A DNA stretch of 64,000 bases from Gordonibacter urolithinfaciens (lineage in GTDB: Bacteria > Actinomycetota > Coriobacteriia > Coriobacteriales > Eggerthellaceae), in assembly GCF_900199375.1 (NCBI RefSeq), contig NZ_LT900217.1, positions 2,356,001 through 2,420,000 of the forward strand, in the 5' to 3' direction. Within the stretch, counting starts at the first letter, position 1, and each line of letters starts with the position of its first letter. A model generated the notes under the pieces. The model worked only from the letters and a program-made list of their open reading frames with translations. It ran no database searches and had not been told where the DNA came from. Of this stretch, positions 24,735-33,953 are shown piece by piece. The position numbers and the translations under genes were made by a program.

Positions 24735-27700
24735 CTACCCCTCGCTCGGCTCCAGAACGGCGCCGTCCAGCTGGCGGTCGGACTCGGCCCGCGGCACGGG
24801 GCGCGAGTACAGGTAGCCCTGCGCGATGATGGCGTCGTCCAGCTGCTGGAGCATCCGGGCCTGCTCGCACGTCTCCACGCCCTCCACGACGATGGTCACG
24901 CGCAGCTTCTCGGCGATGCCCACCACGCCCTCGAGGATGGCCCGGCTGCGCTCGCCGCTCTCGCTGCTCATGAGGAACGTGCGGTCCAGCTTCAGCACGT
25001 CTATCGTCAGGTCCTGCAAGGTGCCCAGCGACGAGTAGCCGCTGCCGAAGTCGTCGATGGATATGCGGAAGCCCAGGTCCTTAAGCTGGCGGCAGATGCC
25101 CTTCGCGCGCTCCAGGTCCTCCATGACGATGTTCTCCGTCAGCTCCAGCTCTATGAGGTCGACCGGTACCGCGTACTCGTCGACGATGGCTTTCACCCTC
25201 TCCGGGAACCCGTCCCGCTGCAGGTGCAGGCGCGAGAAGTTGCATGCGATGGGCACGACGGGCAGCCCCTGGGCCAACCGCTCCTCCAGGCGCGTGCAGG
25301 CTTGGCGCAGCACGTGCAGGTCGATCTCGGTCACGAAGCCGTTCTTCTCGAACAGCGGGATGAAGTCGTTCGGCTGCACGACGCCGCGCTCGGGCGACTC
25401 CCAGCGCACGAGCGCCTCAAGGCCGACGATGCGGTTCGTGGCCAGCTCGACCTTCGGCTGGTAATAGGCCACGAACTCGCCCTGATCCAGCGCGGCGCGC
25501 GCCAGCGCCACCACCGCGCGCTCGGCCACGTCGCGGTCTTTCATGTCGGCCGTGTAGAGCGCCGCCTTGCTCGACGACGTCTCGCCCACGCTGTCGCGCG
25601 CGTAGCGGGCGCAGTCCATGAGCTCGGCCAGGGCCTGCGCGTCCAGGCGGCGCGACCCGCCGGGGCGCTCCACGATGCAGGCGCCGGCATGCAGGAACAG
25701 GCGGTGCGAGTGCGATCGCAGCACGTCCAGGCTGTTGAAGCGGCGGTCCAGCTCAGCGAACCGCTCGAGGAACGCGTCCCAGCCGTCCCACCGCACCAGC
25801 ACCACGAACTCGTCGGCGGTGATGTGCGCGTGGTGCTCGCCATCGTGCTCCAGCTCGCCGATGAGGCGGTCGAGCGCCTTGAGCAGCTGGTCGCCCGCCG
25901 CGTAGCCGAACGCGGCGTTGAAGCTCTTGAAGCGGGCGATGTCCAGGTAAACGATGGCGTGCTCCCCGCTTCCCGCGCGCTCGAGCACGTCCTCGGCCCC
26001 CGTGCGGAAGCGGGCGAGCGTCCACCCGCCCGTGAGCGGGTCGGTGAAGGACAGCTCCTCGATGTGGCGTGCCGTGCGCAGCTTCGTGCGCCCCAGGTAG
26101 AGCGCCCCGGCCAAAAGCACCCCGAACAGCGCCGCGAGCCCCGAGATGATCTGCAGCGGGTACTGGCGCAGGAAGTCGAGGGGCGTGGTGGGATGCACGG
26201 CCAGCGAGCTTTGCGACACCCAGGTGGTGATCTTGCTCTCCGCCGTGTACTGCACGCAGCGGTCCAGCACGCTCAGCAGGCGCGTGTCGGCGGTCCCCGC
26301 CACGCCTATGCTCATGTCGTTCGTGTAGTCGGTCATGGTGGTGACGGTGAGCGATTCGTACTGCGACTCCGACAGCAGGTAGTTCGCCACGTGCGTGTCA
26401 GCGTAGGCGAAGTCGGCGGCGCCTGTCAGCACGGCGTCCACGCACTGCTTCGGCGTGTCGAAGTACGCGATCTCGTCCCCCACGTGCTGGCGCTCCATCT
26501 CGGCCGCCAGCGCGAAGCCGCGCGGCAGCGCCACGCGCGAGCCCGAGGAGCCCGGCCCCACGATGAGGGCCATGGGGTCGCGCAGGTACGGCCCAGTGGT
26601 GGACACGATGCCCGCCGTGGCCTCGTCGGCGTCGCGGTCCACGCCGGCCACCAGGTCCACCGCGCCGCTCTCCACCATCTCGAAGGCGTCGCTGTGGCGG
26701 TCGACGGGCACGAATTCGAACGAGAGGCCCGTCACGCGGGAGATGTCCTCGAACAGCCGCGCGGCGGCGCCGGCGAACGCGCCCGTCTCCGGGTCGGTGT
26801 ACGACAGCGGCGTGCGGAACGCGTCGTAGGCCACCCTCAGCGTGGGGGCGGACGCGAGGTAGGCGTACTCGTCCTCGGTGAACACGGGGTCCTGGTCGGT
26901 GTTGATGCCGAAGTAGCGGTTGTACAGCAGCGTGGAGAAGCCGGGGTCGCGCAGCTGGAGCCGGTTCATGGCGGCGGTCAGGTCCTGTTGGAGCTCGGCG
27001 CGGTCGAGCGGGAACGCGAAGTGGATGGGCTCGGGAGAGAACTGCGCGATGGTGCGGAAACGCGAGTTGCTGCCCAGGTAGGTGATGGCGATGGCGTCCA
27101 GCGCGCCCTCGTCCAGCGCATTCAGGAGGTCGTCGGTCTCCAGGTACTCCACCATGTCCACGTCGAAGCCGTTGTCGTTTGCATACTGTGCGAACGCCCG
27201 GGCGTCCTGGCTGTTCTCGATCACTCCCACGCTCATGCCCGAGAACGCGGTGAAGTCCTCGTAGGCGTAGCGCCTATCGTCCAGGCGCACGTTGAGCGTG
27301 GTGTAGATGCTGCACATGGGCTCGGCCGAGAACAGCATGCGGTCCGTGCGCTCCTGGGTGTAGTATACGGCGGGGAGCAGGTCGATCTCTCCGTTCTCCA
27401 GCGCCTCGTAGGCTTCGGCCCATCCGGCGAAATCCACGTACTCGTACGTCCAGTCGGCGTAGCGCCGCAGCTCTTCCAGGTAGTCGATGTTGTAGCCCAC
27501 GAGCTGGCCGGCCTCGTCGTAGGACATGTAGTCGCCGTCTTCGTAGTAGCCCACGCGCACGATACGCTTGCCTTCCGGCGCGTCCTCGTCGGCGAAGGCG
27601 GGAGGAGCGTAGGCCCCGGGCAGTGCAAGCAGCGCCGCAACGAGTGCAAGCAGCAAAAGCGGCAAGGACACCCCGACCAGGTGCCGGTTCCGCGCGTCTT

Positions 27701-27770
27701 CTCCTCCGTGTGCTATGGCTTGCTCCGATCCGCTTCGACGCCCTCCTGCGTCTCGCTCGTACGATACCAT
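24735..27770 (-). CDS. EAL phosphodiesterase with two periplasmic solute-binding domains
   Basis: A 1011-residue membrane sensor. After a signal/anchor helix (about residues 30-50) come two family-3 solute-binding domains (about 65-300 and 315-550), a transmembrane helix (about 575-600), a GGDEF domain and a C-terminal EAL domain. The GGDEF motif reads TADEF, so cyclase activity is doubtful. The EAL domain keeps its key residues: GLEALVRW, ELTENI, DDFGSGYSSLG, KLDRTFL, VVEGVET, QGYLYSRP. It should degrade c-di-GMP in response to an external amino-acid-like ligand. ATG 27770 is chosen because longer frames run into the tRNA terminator and tRNA. Confidence 0.88.
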   Translation of the reverse strand: MVSYERDAGGRRSGSEQAIAHGGEDARNRHLVGVSLPLLLLALVAALLALPGAYAPPAFADEDAPEGKRIVRVGYYEDGDYMSYDEAGQLVGYNIDYLEELRRYADWTYEYVDFAGWAEAYEALENGEIDLLPAVYYTQERTDRMLFSAEPMCSIYTTLNVRLDDRRYAYEDFTAFSGMSVGVIENSQDARAFAQYANDNGFDVDMVEYLETDDLLNALDEGALDAIAITYLGSNSRFRTIAQFSPEPIHFAFPLDRAELQQDLTAAMNRLQLRDPGFSTLLYNRYFGINTDQDPVFTEDEYAYLASAPTLRVAYDAFRTPLSYTDPETGAFAGAAARLFEDISRVTGLSFEFVPVDRHSDAFEMVESGAVDLVAGVDRDADEATAGIVSTTGPYLRDPMALIVGPGSSGSRVALPRGFALAAEMERQHVGDEIAYFDTPKQCVDAVLTGAADFAYADTHVANYLLSESQYESLTVTTMTDYTNDMSIGVAGTADTRLLSVLDRCVQYTAESKITTWVSQSSLAVHPTTPLDFLRQYPLQIISGLAALFGVLLAGALYLGRTKLRTARHIEELSFTDPLTGGWTLARFRTGAEDVLERAGSGEHAIVYLDIARFKSFNAAFGYAAGDQLLKALDRLIGELEHDGEHHAHITADEFVVLVRWDGWDAFLERFAELDRRFNSLDVLRSHSHRLFLHAGACIVERPGGSRRLDAQALAELMDCARYARDSVGETSSSKAALYTADMKDRDVAERAVVALARAALDQGEFVAYYQPKVELATNRIVGLEALVRWESPERGVVQPNDFIPLFEKNGFVTEIDLHVLRQACTRLEERLAQGLPVVPIACNFSRLHLQRDGFPERVKAIVDEYAVPVDLIELELTENIVMEDLERAKGICRQLKDLGFRISIDDFGSGYSSLGTLQDLTIDVLKLDRTFLMSSESGERSRAILEGVVGIAEKLRVTIVVEGVETCEQARMLQQLDDAIIAQGYLYSRPVPRAESDRQLDGAVLEPSEG

Positions 27771-27861
27771 ATTTACGCGGGTGTGGAGCCAAGGCGAAGA
27801 GGGCGGCGCATGGTCCGTGCCTGAATCGCAGTCCCTTGCGCTCCTTTGCGCAGAGAGCAAA

Positions 27862-27893
27862 GAAAATGGCCGGTTCGTCTCCGAACCGGCCAT
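27862..27893 (-). terminator. Terminator of the tRNA-Ala gene
   Basis: On the minus strand the 12-bp stem ATGGCCGGTTCG/CGAACCGGCCAT has a 4-nt loop and is followed by TTTTC. It lies directly downstream of the tRNA. Confidence 0.85.
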
Positions 27894-27901
27894 CAAGTTG
27901 A

Positions 27902-27977
27902 TGGTGGAGCTTAGGGGGATCGAACCCCTGACCTCATGGCTGCCAGCCATGCGCTCTCCCAGCTGAGCTAAAGCCCC
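27902..27977 (-). tRNA. tRNA-Ala(GGC)
   Basis: The minus strand folds as a full cloverleaf of 76 nt. The acceptor stem is GGGGCTT/AAGCTCC, the D-arm TAGCTCAGCTGGGAGAGC, the anticodon stem CATGG/CCATG with loop CTGGCAG (anticodon GGC, codon GCC), and the T-arm AGGGGTTCGATCCCCCT. Discriminator A and an encoded CCA end follow. Confidence 0.97.
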
Positions 27978-28018
27978 GAAAAAGTGCGAAACCTAGTATA
28001 ACGGAAGCGCGCACAGGG

Positions 28019-29512
28019 TCAAGCATCATTTTCAAGAATTTCCTCGTTTTCGGAAGACGGCGAGAACGAGCGCCTTCGGTTGTCCACGTACGCGCGCAGA
28101 TCGCGCACGTTGTGCACGTCGAGTTTCGCGTAGATGCTGTGCAGGTGCGTCTTCACCGTGTTGGGCGCGATGAACAGCGCCTCGGCCACATCGGCGCGCG
28201 ATTCGCCCTCCACGATGCGCCGCAGCACCTCGAACTCGCGCTGCGTGAGGCTGAAATCCTCGGCGACGATCTGGCAGGCGCGGTGGGCGTTCGCGCCGTC
28301 GTCGGGGCCGCCCGGCCGCACGAAGCCCCAGCCGGTACGCAGGTTGGCGGCGTTGGACAGCAGAAGGGCGGCCATCACGAAGCAGAACGCGGCGGCGCAC
28401 AGCAGGGTGTTCCAGCCAAAGCCGGCCGGCAGCAGCTGCAGCAGGGCGGCTCCCAGCACCGCCCCCAGCGTCCGGCCGGCCATGAGCGAGGTGGTGGGGC
28501 AGGCCGCCACCCAGGTGGCCGGTTGACGGCAGTTCTTTATGAGGTACGATCCCAGCCCCCACAGCACCAGGTCGAGGTACAGGAACCCCGTTACCTGCAT
28601 CACCGCGCCCGGTGCGCCCAGCGGAGCGCCCGCGATGCCGGCGCACAGCAGCCCCAATCCCACGAGCGGGAATCCAATCTGGTACACCGAGCGGTTGAAG
28701 TCGAGCTTGCACACCAGCATCGTGGCCAGGGTGAGCACTGCGGCCAGCAGGTACCCTGCCACGTTCCACGCGGGCGAGAACTGCCCGCCGGCGCACGCGA
28801 GGGCTACGAGCAGGCCGGCGGCGATGCCCTGCGCCACGGAGGTGGCGATGAACCGGTAGGGAACGAGCACTTTGGCTTCGGGCTCCTCGTAACGCGTCCT
28901 AGGGGAGCGGTACACCTCTTGCTGTGCGCGCCAGAACGAGGCGGCGAACACGAGCGGCAGCACGAACGCCGCCGCCCAGCGCCCTTGCGGCATCGGCAAA
29001 AGGGTCAGCGCCAGGTAGAGCAGGGAGGCAGCGAACGCAGCGGATACGCCGAACGTGAGCGTTTGGGTCATGCCGAGGGCGCCCATGATGCGCGCTTCCT
29101 CGATGTGCGCGCCTATAAGCCCCATCGCCACCAGCGCGATTCCCAGTCCGCGGCACGCTGCGGCCAGCGCCGTGTTGCCGATTCCTCCCAGCTCGCGCAG
29201 AAGCAGCAGGAACAGCCCGAGCAAGAGGCAGGCTGTGAGCAGCCCCAGGTACCAGCCGCGGTCGTGGAACGTCAGCCGGCGGAACAGTATGGCGAAGGCC
29301 AGGCACACCAGGGCGCAGGCAAGGAACAGCAGCGTGCAGGCGGGAAATGCCAAGCCGCCCACGTCGAACGTGCCCGGCAGCAGGAACGTTTCCATGAACA
29401 GCAACACGGCAAGCAGTTTGTAAGAGGTCAAAGCGATGAACAGGGAGGGGATGGCGCGTACACCGAGGACCATCCTTCTCAAGTCGCTTTGCCGGTAACG
29501 AGCGCGCTCCAT
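28019..29512 (-). CDS. LuxR-type regulator with 12-helix membrane domain
   Basis: A 497-residue protein of the large Eggerthellaceae family in which about 12 transmembrane helices (residues 10-400) are joined to a C-terminal LuxR helix-turn-helix (LTQREFEVLRRIVEGESRADVAEALFI then NTVKTHLHSIYAKL). Members are thought to sense small molecules in the membrane and activate neighbouring metabolic genes. ATG 29512 has AAGGAGG upstream; the longer frame to 29644 is not supported. Neighbours are tRNA-Ala and a small divergent membrane protein gene; no enzyme is adjacent, so the target is unclear. Confidence 0.87.
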   Translation of the reverse strand: MERARYRQSDLRRMVLGVRAIPSLFIALTSYKLLAVLLFMETFLLPGTFDVGGLAFPACTLLFLACALVCLAFAILFRRLTFHDRGWYLGLLTACLLLGLFLLLLRELGGIGNTALAAACRGLGIALVAMGLIGAHIEEARIMGALGMTQTLTFGVSAAFAASLLYLALTLLPMPQGRWAAAFVLPLVFAASFWRAQQEVYRSPRTRYEEPEAKVLVPYRFIATSVAQGIAAGLLVALACAGGQFSPAWNVAGYLLAAVLTLATMLVCKLDFNRSVYQIGFPLVGLGLLCAGIAGAPLGAPGAVMQVTGFLYLDLVLWGLGSYLIKNCRQPATWVAACPTTSLMAGRTLGAVLGAALLQLLPAGFGWNTLLCAAAFCFVMAALLLSNAANLRTGWGFVRPGGPDDGANAHRACQIVAEDFSLTQREFEVLRRIVEGESRADVAEALFIAPNTVKTHLHSIYAKLDVHNVRDLRAYVDNRRRSFSPSSENEEILENDA

Positions 29513-29756
29513 AATAGCCTCCTTGAGAGAGCGTGCAGCCGGCTTTGCGCTTGGAACATCCCCATCCCATACGCGACGGCGTTTATTCAACTTGCCCCAG
29601 TATACGATGCGCCCGAACGCCTCAAAGTTTCGGTTTCCCGGCAAGGCGGCGACTTGCCCTATAATAGTTGGGAGAAAAGGAAGCGAGGCGGGCCGCCGAG
29701 GAGAAGCCGAGGCGGCCCGCTGGCATGGGACGTGCGCAGGCGCAGGCGGAGGCGGT

Positions 29757-30281
29757 ATGGAGGCAGATCAGGGAACGGCGGTGCCGGGGAGTGCGCGCCG
29801 AATGGGCGGAGCGCGGGCGAGCGCCCGGCCGGCGCCGCTCGGTGCGGACGGAAAGCCCCTGTCGACCTGGCAGGTGTGGCTCAGGCGGCTGTGCATCGTC
29901 ATGATCGTGTGGGCCGTGCTGGAGCTGGTGTTCGGCGCCGTGTTCTGGGCGGCCGGCTCGGTGGCGGGAGACGTGCGGCTCGCCGGCGTGGAGTTGCGCG
30001 ACATTGCGGCAGCCGTGGGGGCCACGGCGCTTGTGAGCGCGGTATTCAACCTGGCCATCGGCCTGCTGGGTATTCGTGGAGCCAAGAACCCCTACAAGAT
30101 AACGCTGTTCTTCTGGATAACGCTGGCCGACGCGGTGCTCACGGCCTGGGCCATGGCCGGCAACCTCTCGTCGGGCATCGTCGACGTTACCGGCATCGTG
30201 AGCGGGCTGTTCATCATCGCGCTGGCCGTGTGCACGTGGCAGGTGCGCGGCCAGACGGGCTACTTCGACGAGCATCCCTGA
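29757..30281 (+). CDS. Small four-helix membrane protein, unknown function
   Basis: A 174-residue protein not recognised by family. The first 40 residues are hydrophilic (Ala/Arg/Gly-rich); four hydrophobic helices follow at about residues 43-70, 83-105, 113-135 and 140-160. The tail QVRGQTGYFDEHP is acidic. ATG 29757 has GGAGG upstream; a TATAAT at 29660-29665 is a likely -10. It diverges from the LuxR gene, with which it may be functionally linked. Confidence 0.6.
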   Translation: MEADQGTAVPGSARRMGGARASARPAPLGADGKPLSTWQVWLRRLCIVMIVWAVLELVFGAVFWAAGSVAGDVRLAGVELRDIAAAVGATALVSAVFNLAIGLLGIRGAKNPYKITLFFWITLADAVLTAWAMAGNLSSGIVDVTGIVSGLFIIALAVCTWQVRGQTGYFDEHP

Positions 30282-30464
30282 TCCCTCTTGTGCTCCGGCG
30301 CCCTGCCGGCTTCCGGTACGCGCCGACGTTGCGGAGGGTCCCGTCCCGACCTCCGGACGATACCGGAAGCTCGCGTACCCGCCGTGCTTCGCCCCCACGA
30401 TCCTCCGATTCTCGTGCGTCGGGACACCTCTTGCCGACATGCTCGCCAAGGCCGTTGTCCATGG

Positions 30465-30497
30465 AAAAGGCCCCCGGGACGATGCCCCGAGGGCCTT
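30465..30497 (-). terminator. Terminator of the Mrp gene
   Basis: On the minus strand AAGGCCCTCGGG pairs with CCCGGGGGCCTT around a short loop and is followed by TT. It lies 30 bp after the Mrp stop. The rest of 30282-30526 shows nothing coding. Confidence 0.7.
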
Positions 30498-30526
30498 CTG
30501 GCTTTGCGATCGGCTCGGCTTCTCGC

Positions 30527-31384
30527 CTACTCGGCGTCCTTCGCCTTCGCGCAGATCTCCACCTGTTCGATGACGGGGTCGAGCGCGCCGGCCACGTCGT
30601 ACTCCTCCACCTTGCCCTCGTCCACGAGGCGCGCGAACGACGGGTCGATGGGCAGCGTGGCGAACGAGGGGATGTCGTAGCGCTTGGCCACGGCCTCTCC
30701 CTGGGGCTCGCCGAAGATGTGGTGGTCCTTGCCGCACTCGTCGCACTTGAAGTAGGCCATGTTCTCCACGAGGCCCACCACGGGCACCTTCAGGTCGTGT
30801 GCCAGGTTCACGGCCTTGCCCACGATCATGGCCACGAGCTCCTGCGGCGCCGACACGGTCACGATGCCGTCGACCGGCAGCGACTGGAACACGGTCAGGA
30901 ACACGTCGGAGGTTCCCGGAGGCATGTCTACGAACAGGTAGTCGATATCGCCCCAGCTCACCTCGCCCCAGAACTGCTTGATAATGCCGGATACCACGGG
31001 GCCGCGCCACGCCACCGGGATGTCGTCCTTCGGCAGCATGAGGTTCACGGACACCACTTTGATGCCGCTGGCCGTCTGCGCCGGCACGATGCCGTCGGCA
31101 TCGGCCGTGAGCGGGTTCGTGATGCCGAACGTCTTGGGGATGGACGGGCCGGTCACGTCGGCGTCCAGGATGCCCACGCTGAAGCCCTTCTTCTGCATCT
31201 GGCTGGCCAAGAGGCTGGTCACGAGCGACTTGCCCACGCCGCCCTTGCCGGAAACCACGCCGATGACGTGCTTGATGTTCGTGCGGGCGTTCGTCGGGAA
31301 CGTGGACGAGCCCGCGTCCTCGCGGTCGCCGCAGCCGGCAACGCCGCAGCTGCCGCATTCGTGGGTGCATTCTTCTTCTGCCAT
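30527..31384 (-). CDS. Mrp/NBP35-type iron-sulfur carrier ATPase
   Basis: A 285-residue P-loop ATPase of the Mrp/ApbC/NBP35 family, which holds and transfers [4Fe-4S] clusters to apo-proteins. The deviant Walker A GKGGVGKS is near residue 50, followed by DADVTGPSIPK and VDMPPGTSD. The C-terminal CDEC pair (YFKCDECGKDH) bridges a cluster between subunits. A second cysteine cluster lies at the N-terminus (CTHECGSCGVAGCG), as in NBP35-like forms. AAGGAG precedes ATG 31384. It would serve the many Fe-S enzymes of such an organism. Confidence 0.92.
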   Translation of the reverse strand: MAEEECTHECGSCGVAGCGDREDAGSSTFPTNARTNIKHVIGVVSGKGGVGKSLVTSLLASQMQKKGFSVGILDADVTGPSIPKTFGITNPLTADADGIVPAQTASGIKVVSVNLMLPKDDIPVAWRGPVVSGIIKQFWGEVSWGDIDYLFVDMPPGTSDVFLTVFQSLPVDGIVTVSAPQELVAMIVGKAVNLAHDLKVPVVGLVENMAYFKCDECGKDHHIFGEPQGEAVAKRYDIPSFATLPIDPSFARLVDEGKVEEYDVAGALDPVIEQVEICAKAKDAE

Positions 31385-31450
31385 GGCTCCTTCTTTCTTC
31401 GAGAGGCCGCCGCCTCGGTCTCGGCGGCCCGTCGTCTCGTCTCCCTCGGC

Positions 31451-31477
31451 ATGATAGCATATATAAGGTTGTGTCAA
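31451..31477 (-). promoter_or_regulatory. Putative promoter of the Mrp gene
   Basis: On the minus strand a perfect -35 TTGACA (31472-31477) is followed after 15 bp by TATCAT (31451-31456). The spacer is short, so this is tentative. Confidence 0.4.
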
Positions 31478-31627
31478 GAAAGATTGCCGTTAGCTATTAC
31501 TAGAGGTAGTCCTATAATGGGCGGAAACGGCAGGGCGCCCGAGGCACCCGGAGACGAGGCGCGCCCTGCGGGCGCCCGAATACGAAGGCGGCGCCCCCGC
31601 GGGGCGTCCGGAGAGCGAGGAGAGCGC

Positions 31628-32929
31628 ATGCTGTTCGCAGACATCGACATCTTGGACGAGAACCTGGACCTGCGTCCCCACTGCTGGGTGGGCGTGAAGA
31701 ACGGGCGCATCGCGTACCTGGACGGGCAGGCACCCGCCGACGCCGAGGCCGAGGCCTACGGCGAGGCGTACGACGGCCGCGGCAAGCTGCTCGTGCCGGC
31801 CTTCTACAACGCCCATGCGCACGCGCCCATGACGCTTCTGCGCGGTTACGCCGAGAACCTGCCCCTGCAGGCGTGGCTCAACGACATGGTGTGGCCGTTC
31901 GAGGCGAAGATGACGCCCGAGGACAACTACTGGGCCACGCTTCTGGCCTGCGCCGAGATGGCCCGCTACGGCGTGGTGAGCTTCTCCGACATGTACTACG
32001 CCACCGACGAGCGCGTGCGCGCCGTGGTGGAGAGCGGCCTGAAGGCGAACATCTGCGAGAGCGAGCTGTACTTCGAGCCCAAGCCGTTCGCGGACTATGC
32101 CAGCTGCGCGGCGGTCGAGGAATACGTGAGGAAGTACCACGGCGCCGCGGACGGGCGCATCCTCATCGACTACAACATCCACGCCGAGTACACGTCGAAC
32201 CCTCAGACGTGCAAGGATATCGCTGCCGTGGTGAAGGAGAAGGGCCTGCGCATGCACCTGCACGCCTCGGAGACGAGAAGCGAGCACGAGGAGTGCAAGC
32301 AGCGCCACGACGGCCTGACGCCCATCCAGTACTTCGCGAGCATCGGCGTGCTGGACGTGCCCACCACGGCCGCGCACTGCACGTGGTGCGAGCCGGCCGA
32401 CTTCGATATCATGGTGGAGAAGGGCGTGTTCGCGGCCGCGAACCCCGCGTCGAACATGAAGCTGGGCAGCGGCTACGCGCCCATTCCGGCCATGCTCGAG
32501 CGCGGCGTGAGCGTTTGCCTGGGCACCGACGGCATGGCCTCGAACAACAACCACGACATGATGCAGGACCTGTACCTGCTGGCGCTGCTGTACAAGGGCT
32601 CCACGGGCGACCCGTCGGTGGTCACGCCGAAGCAGGCGCTTTCCGCCGCCACGCGCGTGGGCGCGCTCTCGCAGGGCCGCGAGGACTGCGGGCTGGTGCG
32701 CGAGGACATGAAGGCCGATCTCGCCGTGCTCGATGTGACGGGCCCCTCGTGGGCGCCGCGCACGAACCCTCTGGTGAACATGGTGTATGCCGGCCACGGA
32801 TCCGACGTCGTGCTCACCATGAGCGACGGCGCGGTGGTCTACCGCGACGGCGCCTACCCCGGAATCGATGTGGAGCGCGCGAAGGCCGAGGTGGAGGCCC
32901 GCACGAAGCGCATCATCTCCGAGGTGTAG
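31628..32929 (+). CDS. Amidohydrolase, MTA/SAH deaminase-like
   Basis: A 433-residue metal-dependent hydrolase of the TrzA/AtzA/MtaD group. The ligands are in place: NAHAHAP (HxH) near residue 62, HASE near 218, AHCTW near 250 and GTDGMASNN near 304. Members deaminate 5'-methylthioadenosine, S-adenosylhomocysteine or related nucleosides, feeding the SAM cycle, but the group also contains other deaminases, so the substrate is not certain. ATG 31628 has GGAGAG upstream; TATAAT (31513-31518) is a likely -10. A strong terminator follows. This real gene sits at the end of a very long open frame that is otherwise non-coding. Confidence 0.82.
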   Translation: MLFADIDILDENLDLRPHCWVGVKNGRIAYLDGQAPADAEAEAYGEAYDGRGKLLVPAFYNAHAHAPMTLLRGYAENLPLQAWLNDMVWPFEAKMTPEDNYWATLLACAEMARYGVVSFSDMYYATDERVRAVVESGLKANICESELYFEPKPFADYASCAAVEEYVRKYHGAADGRILIDYNIHAEYTSNPQTCKDIAAVVKEKGLRMHLHASETRSEHEECKQRHDGLTPIQYFASIGVLDVPTTAAHCTWCEPADFDIMVEKGVFAAANPASNMKLGSGYAPIPAMLERGVSVCLGTDGMASNNNHDMMQDLYLLALLYKGSTGDPSVVTPKQALSAATRVGALSQGREDCGLVREDMKADLAVLDVTGPSWAPRTNPLVNMVYAGHGSDVVLTMSDGAVVYRDGAYPGIDVERAKAEVEARTKRIISEV

Positions 32930-32986
32930 CCCCTGCCGCCAAAGCCCGCCCGGCACCCCCCCCCGACGCCGCGTGCCGCACGCAAC

Positions 32987-33043
32987 CGCGCCCCGCGCCA
33001 GCCTGTACGCAAAGTACCGCTAGGCGCGGGGCGCGTGTTGGTT
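32987..33043 (+). terminator. Terminator of the amidohydrolase gene
   Basis: A perfect 13-bp stem, CGCGCCCCGCGCC (32987-32999) with GGCGCGGGGCGCG (33023-33035), encloses a second small stem GTAC/GTAC and is followed by TGTTGGTTT. Confidence 0.7.
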
Positions 33044-33084
33044 TATTCTGGTATGGCTATCATTATGAAGAGGGAAGGGGAAGC

Positions 33085-33927
33085 ATGCTGCGAATTTCCG
33101 ATGCGCGCATCGACGGCTTCATCGCCGAGGACGTGCCCTACGTCGACCTGACGTGCGCGGTGCTGGGGATAGGCGACGAGCCCGGCGAGATGGACTACTT
33201 CACGCGCGAGGACTGCGTGCTGGCCGGCACCGAGGTGGTGCGCCGCATCATGGGGAAGCTGGGCTGCGAGGTGGTTGCGGCCGAGCCGAGCGGCACGCGC
33301 GTGGCGGCCGGCGGCACGTTCATGACCGTGCGCGGCGCGTCGGCCGACCTGCATGCGGCGTGGAAGGTGTGCCTGAACGTGTTCGACCACTGCTCGGCCG
33401 TGGCCACGAAAACGCGTGCCATGGTCGATGCGGCGCACGGTGCGAACCCGCGCTGCGAGGTGCTTACCACGCGAAAGAGCCAACCCGGCGCGAAAGACCT
33501 GCTCACCAGTGCCGTTATGGCAGGCGGGGCCTTTCCGCACCGGCTGGGGCTCTCCGAGACGGCGCTCGTGTTCGACCATCACCTCACGTTCTTCGGCGGC
33601 TTCGACGCGTTCGTGGAGCAGCTGCCGGCCATCAAGGCGCGCTGCATCGAGAAGAAGCTGTTCGTGGAAGCCGACGCCGCGCGCGCCCGGGTGCTCGCGG
33701 CCGCAGGCGTGGACGGCATCCAGTTCGACAAGGTGCCCGTGGACGAGCTGGGTCCCCTCGTGGCCGAGCTGCGCGCCGTCGACCCGCACGTAACGCTTGT
33801 CGCCGCCGGCGGCATCAACCCCGGCAACGCCGCCGCCTACGCCGCCACCGGCGTGGACGGCCTGGCCACGACGGCCCCCTTCGCCGCGAAGCCCCTGGAC
33901 ATGAGCGTTCGCATGCGCCGCCTATAG
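33085..33927 (+). CDS. modD: ModD, NadC-like phosphoribosyltransferase of molybdenum loci
   Basis: A 280-residue member of the NadC/ModD family. The opening DARIDGFIAEDVPYVDLT, the core VLTTRKSQPGAKDL and especially HRLGLSETALVFDHHLTFF are closer to ModD than to quinolinate phosphoribosyltransferase NadC. ModD genes usually accompany molybdate transport genes; the exact reaction is not established. Here there is no molybdate transporter next to it, although a molybdenum enzyme lies 12 kb downstream. GGGAAGGGG precedes ATG 33085. Confidence 0.82.
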   Translation: MLRISDARIDGFIAEDVPYVDLTCAVLGIGDEPGEMDYFTREDCVLAGTEVVRRIMGKLGCEVVAAEPSGTRVAAGGTFMTVRGASADLHAAWKVCLNVFDHCSAVATKTRAMVDAAHGANPRCEVLTTRKSQPGAKDLLTSAVMAGGAFPHRLGLSETALVFDHHLTFFGGFDAFVEQLPAIKARCIEKKLFVEADAARARVLAAAGVDGIQFDKVPVDELGPLVAELRAVDPHVTLVAAGGINPGNAAAYAATGVDGLATTAPFAAKPLDMSVRMRRL

Positions 33928-33953
33928 GGACGACGCTCCCGCTTTCGCGCCCG

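Noticed and set aside
24366-27824. 1152-codon open frame opposite the EAL protein
   Set aside because: Shadow of a high-GC gene; composition is low complexity and no domain is visible, while the opposite strand encodes intact EAL and binding domains.
28112-31627. A very long plus-strand open frame running into the amidohydrolase gene
   Set aside because: It lies antisense to the LuxR and Mrp genes, its translation is Arg/His/Gln-rich as expected of a GC-rich shadow frame, and only the part from 31628 has family motifs and a ribosome site.
32951-32965. Nine-C run after the amidohydrolase gene as a second slippage switch
   Set aside because: It lies outside any gene, so length changes would not shift a reading frame.
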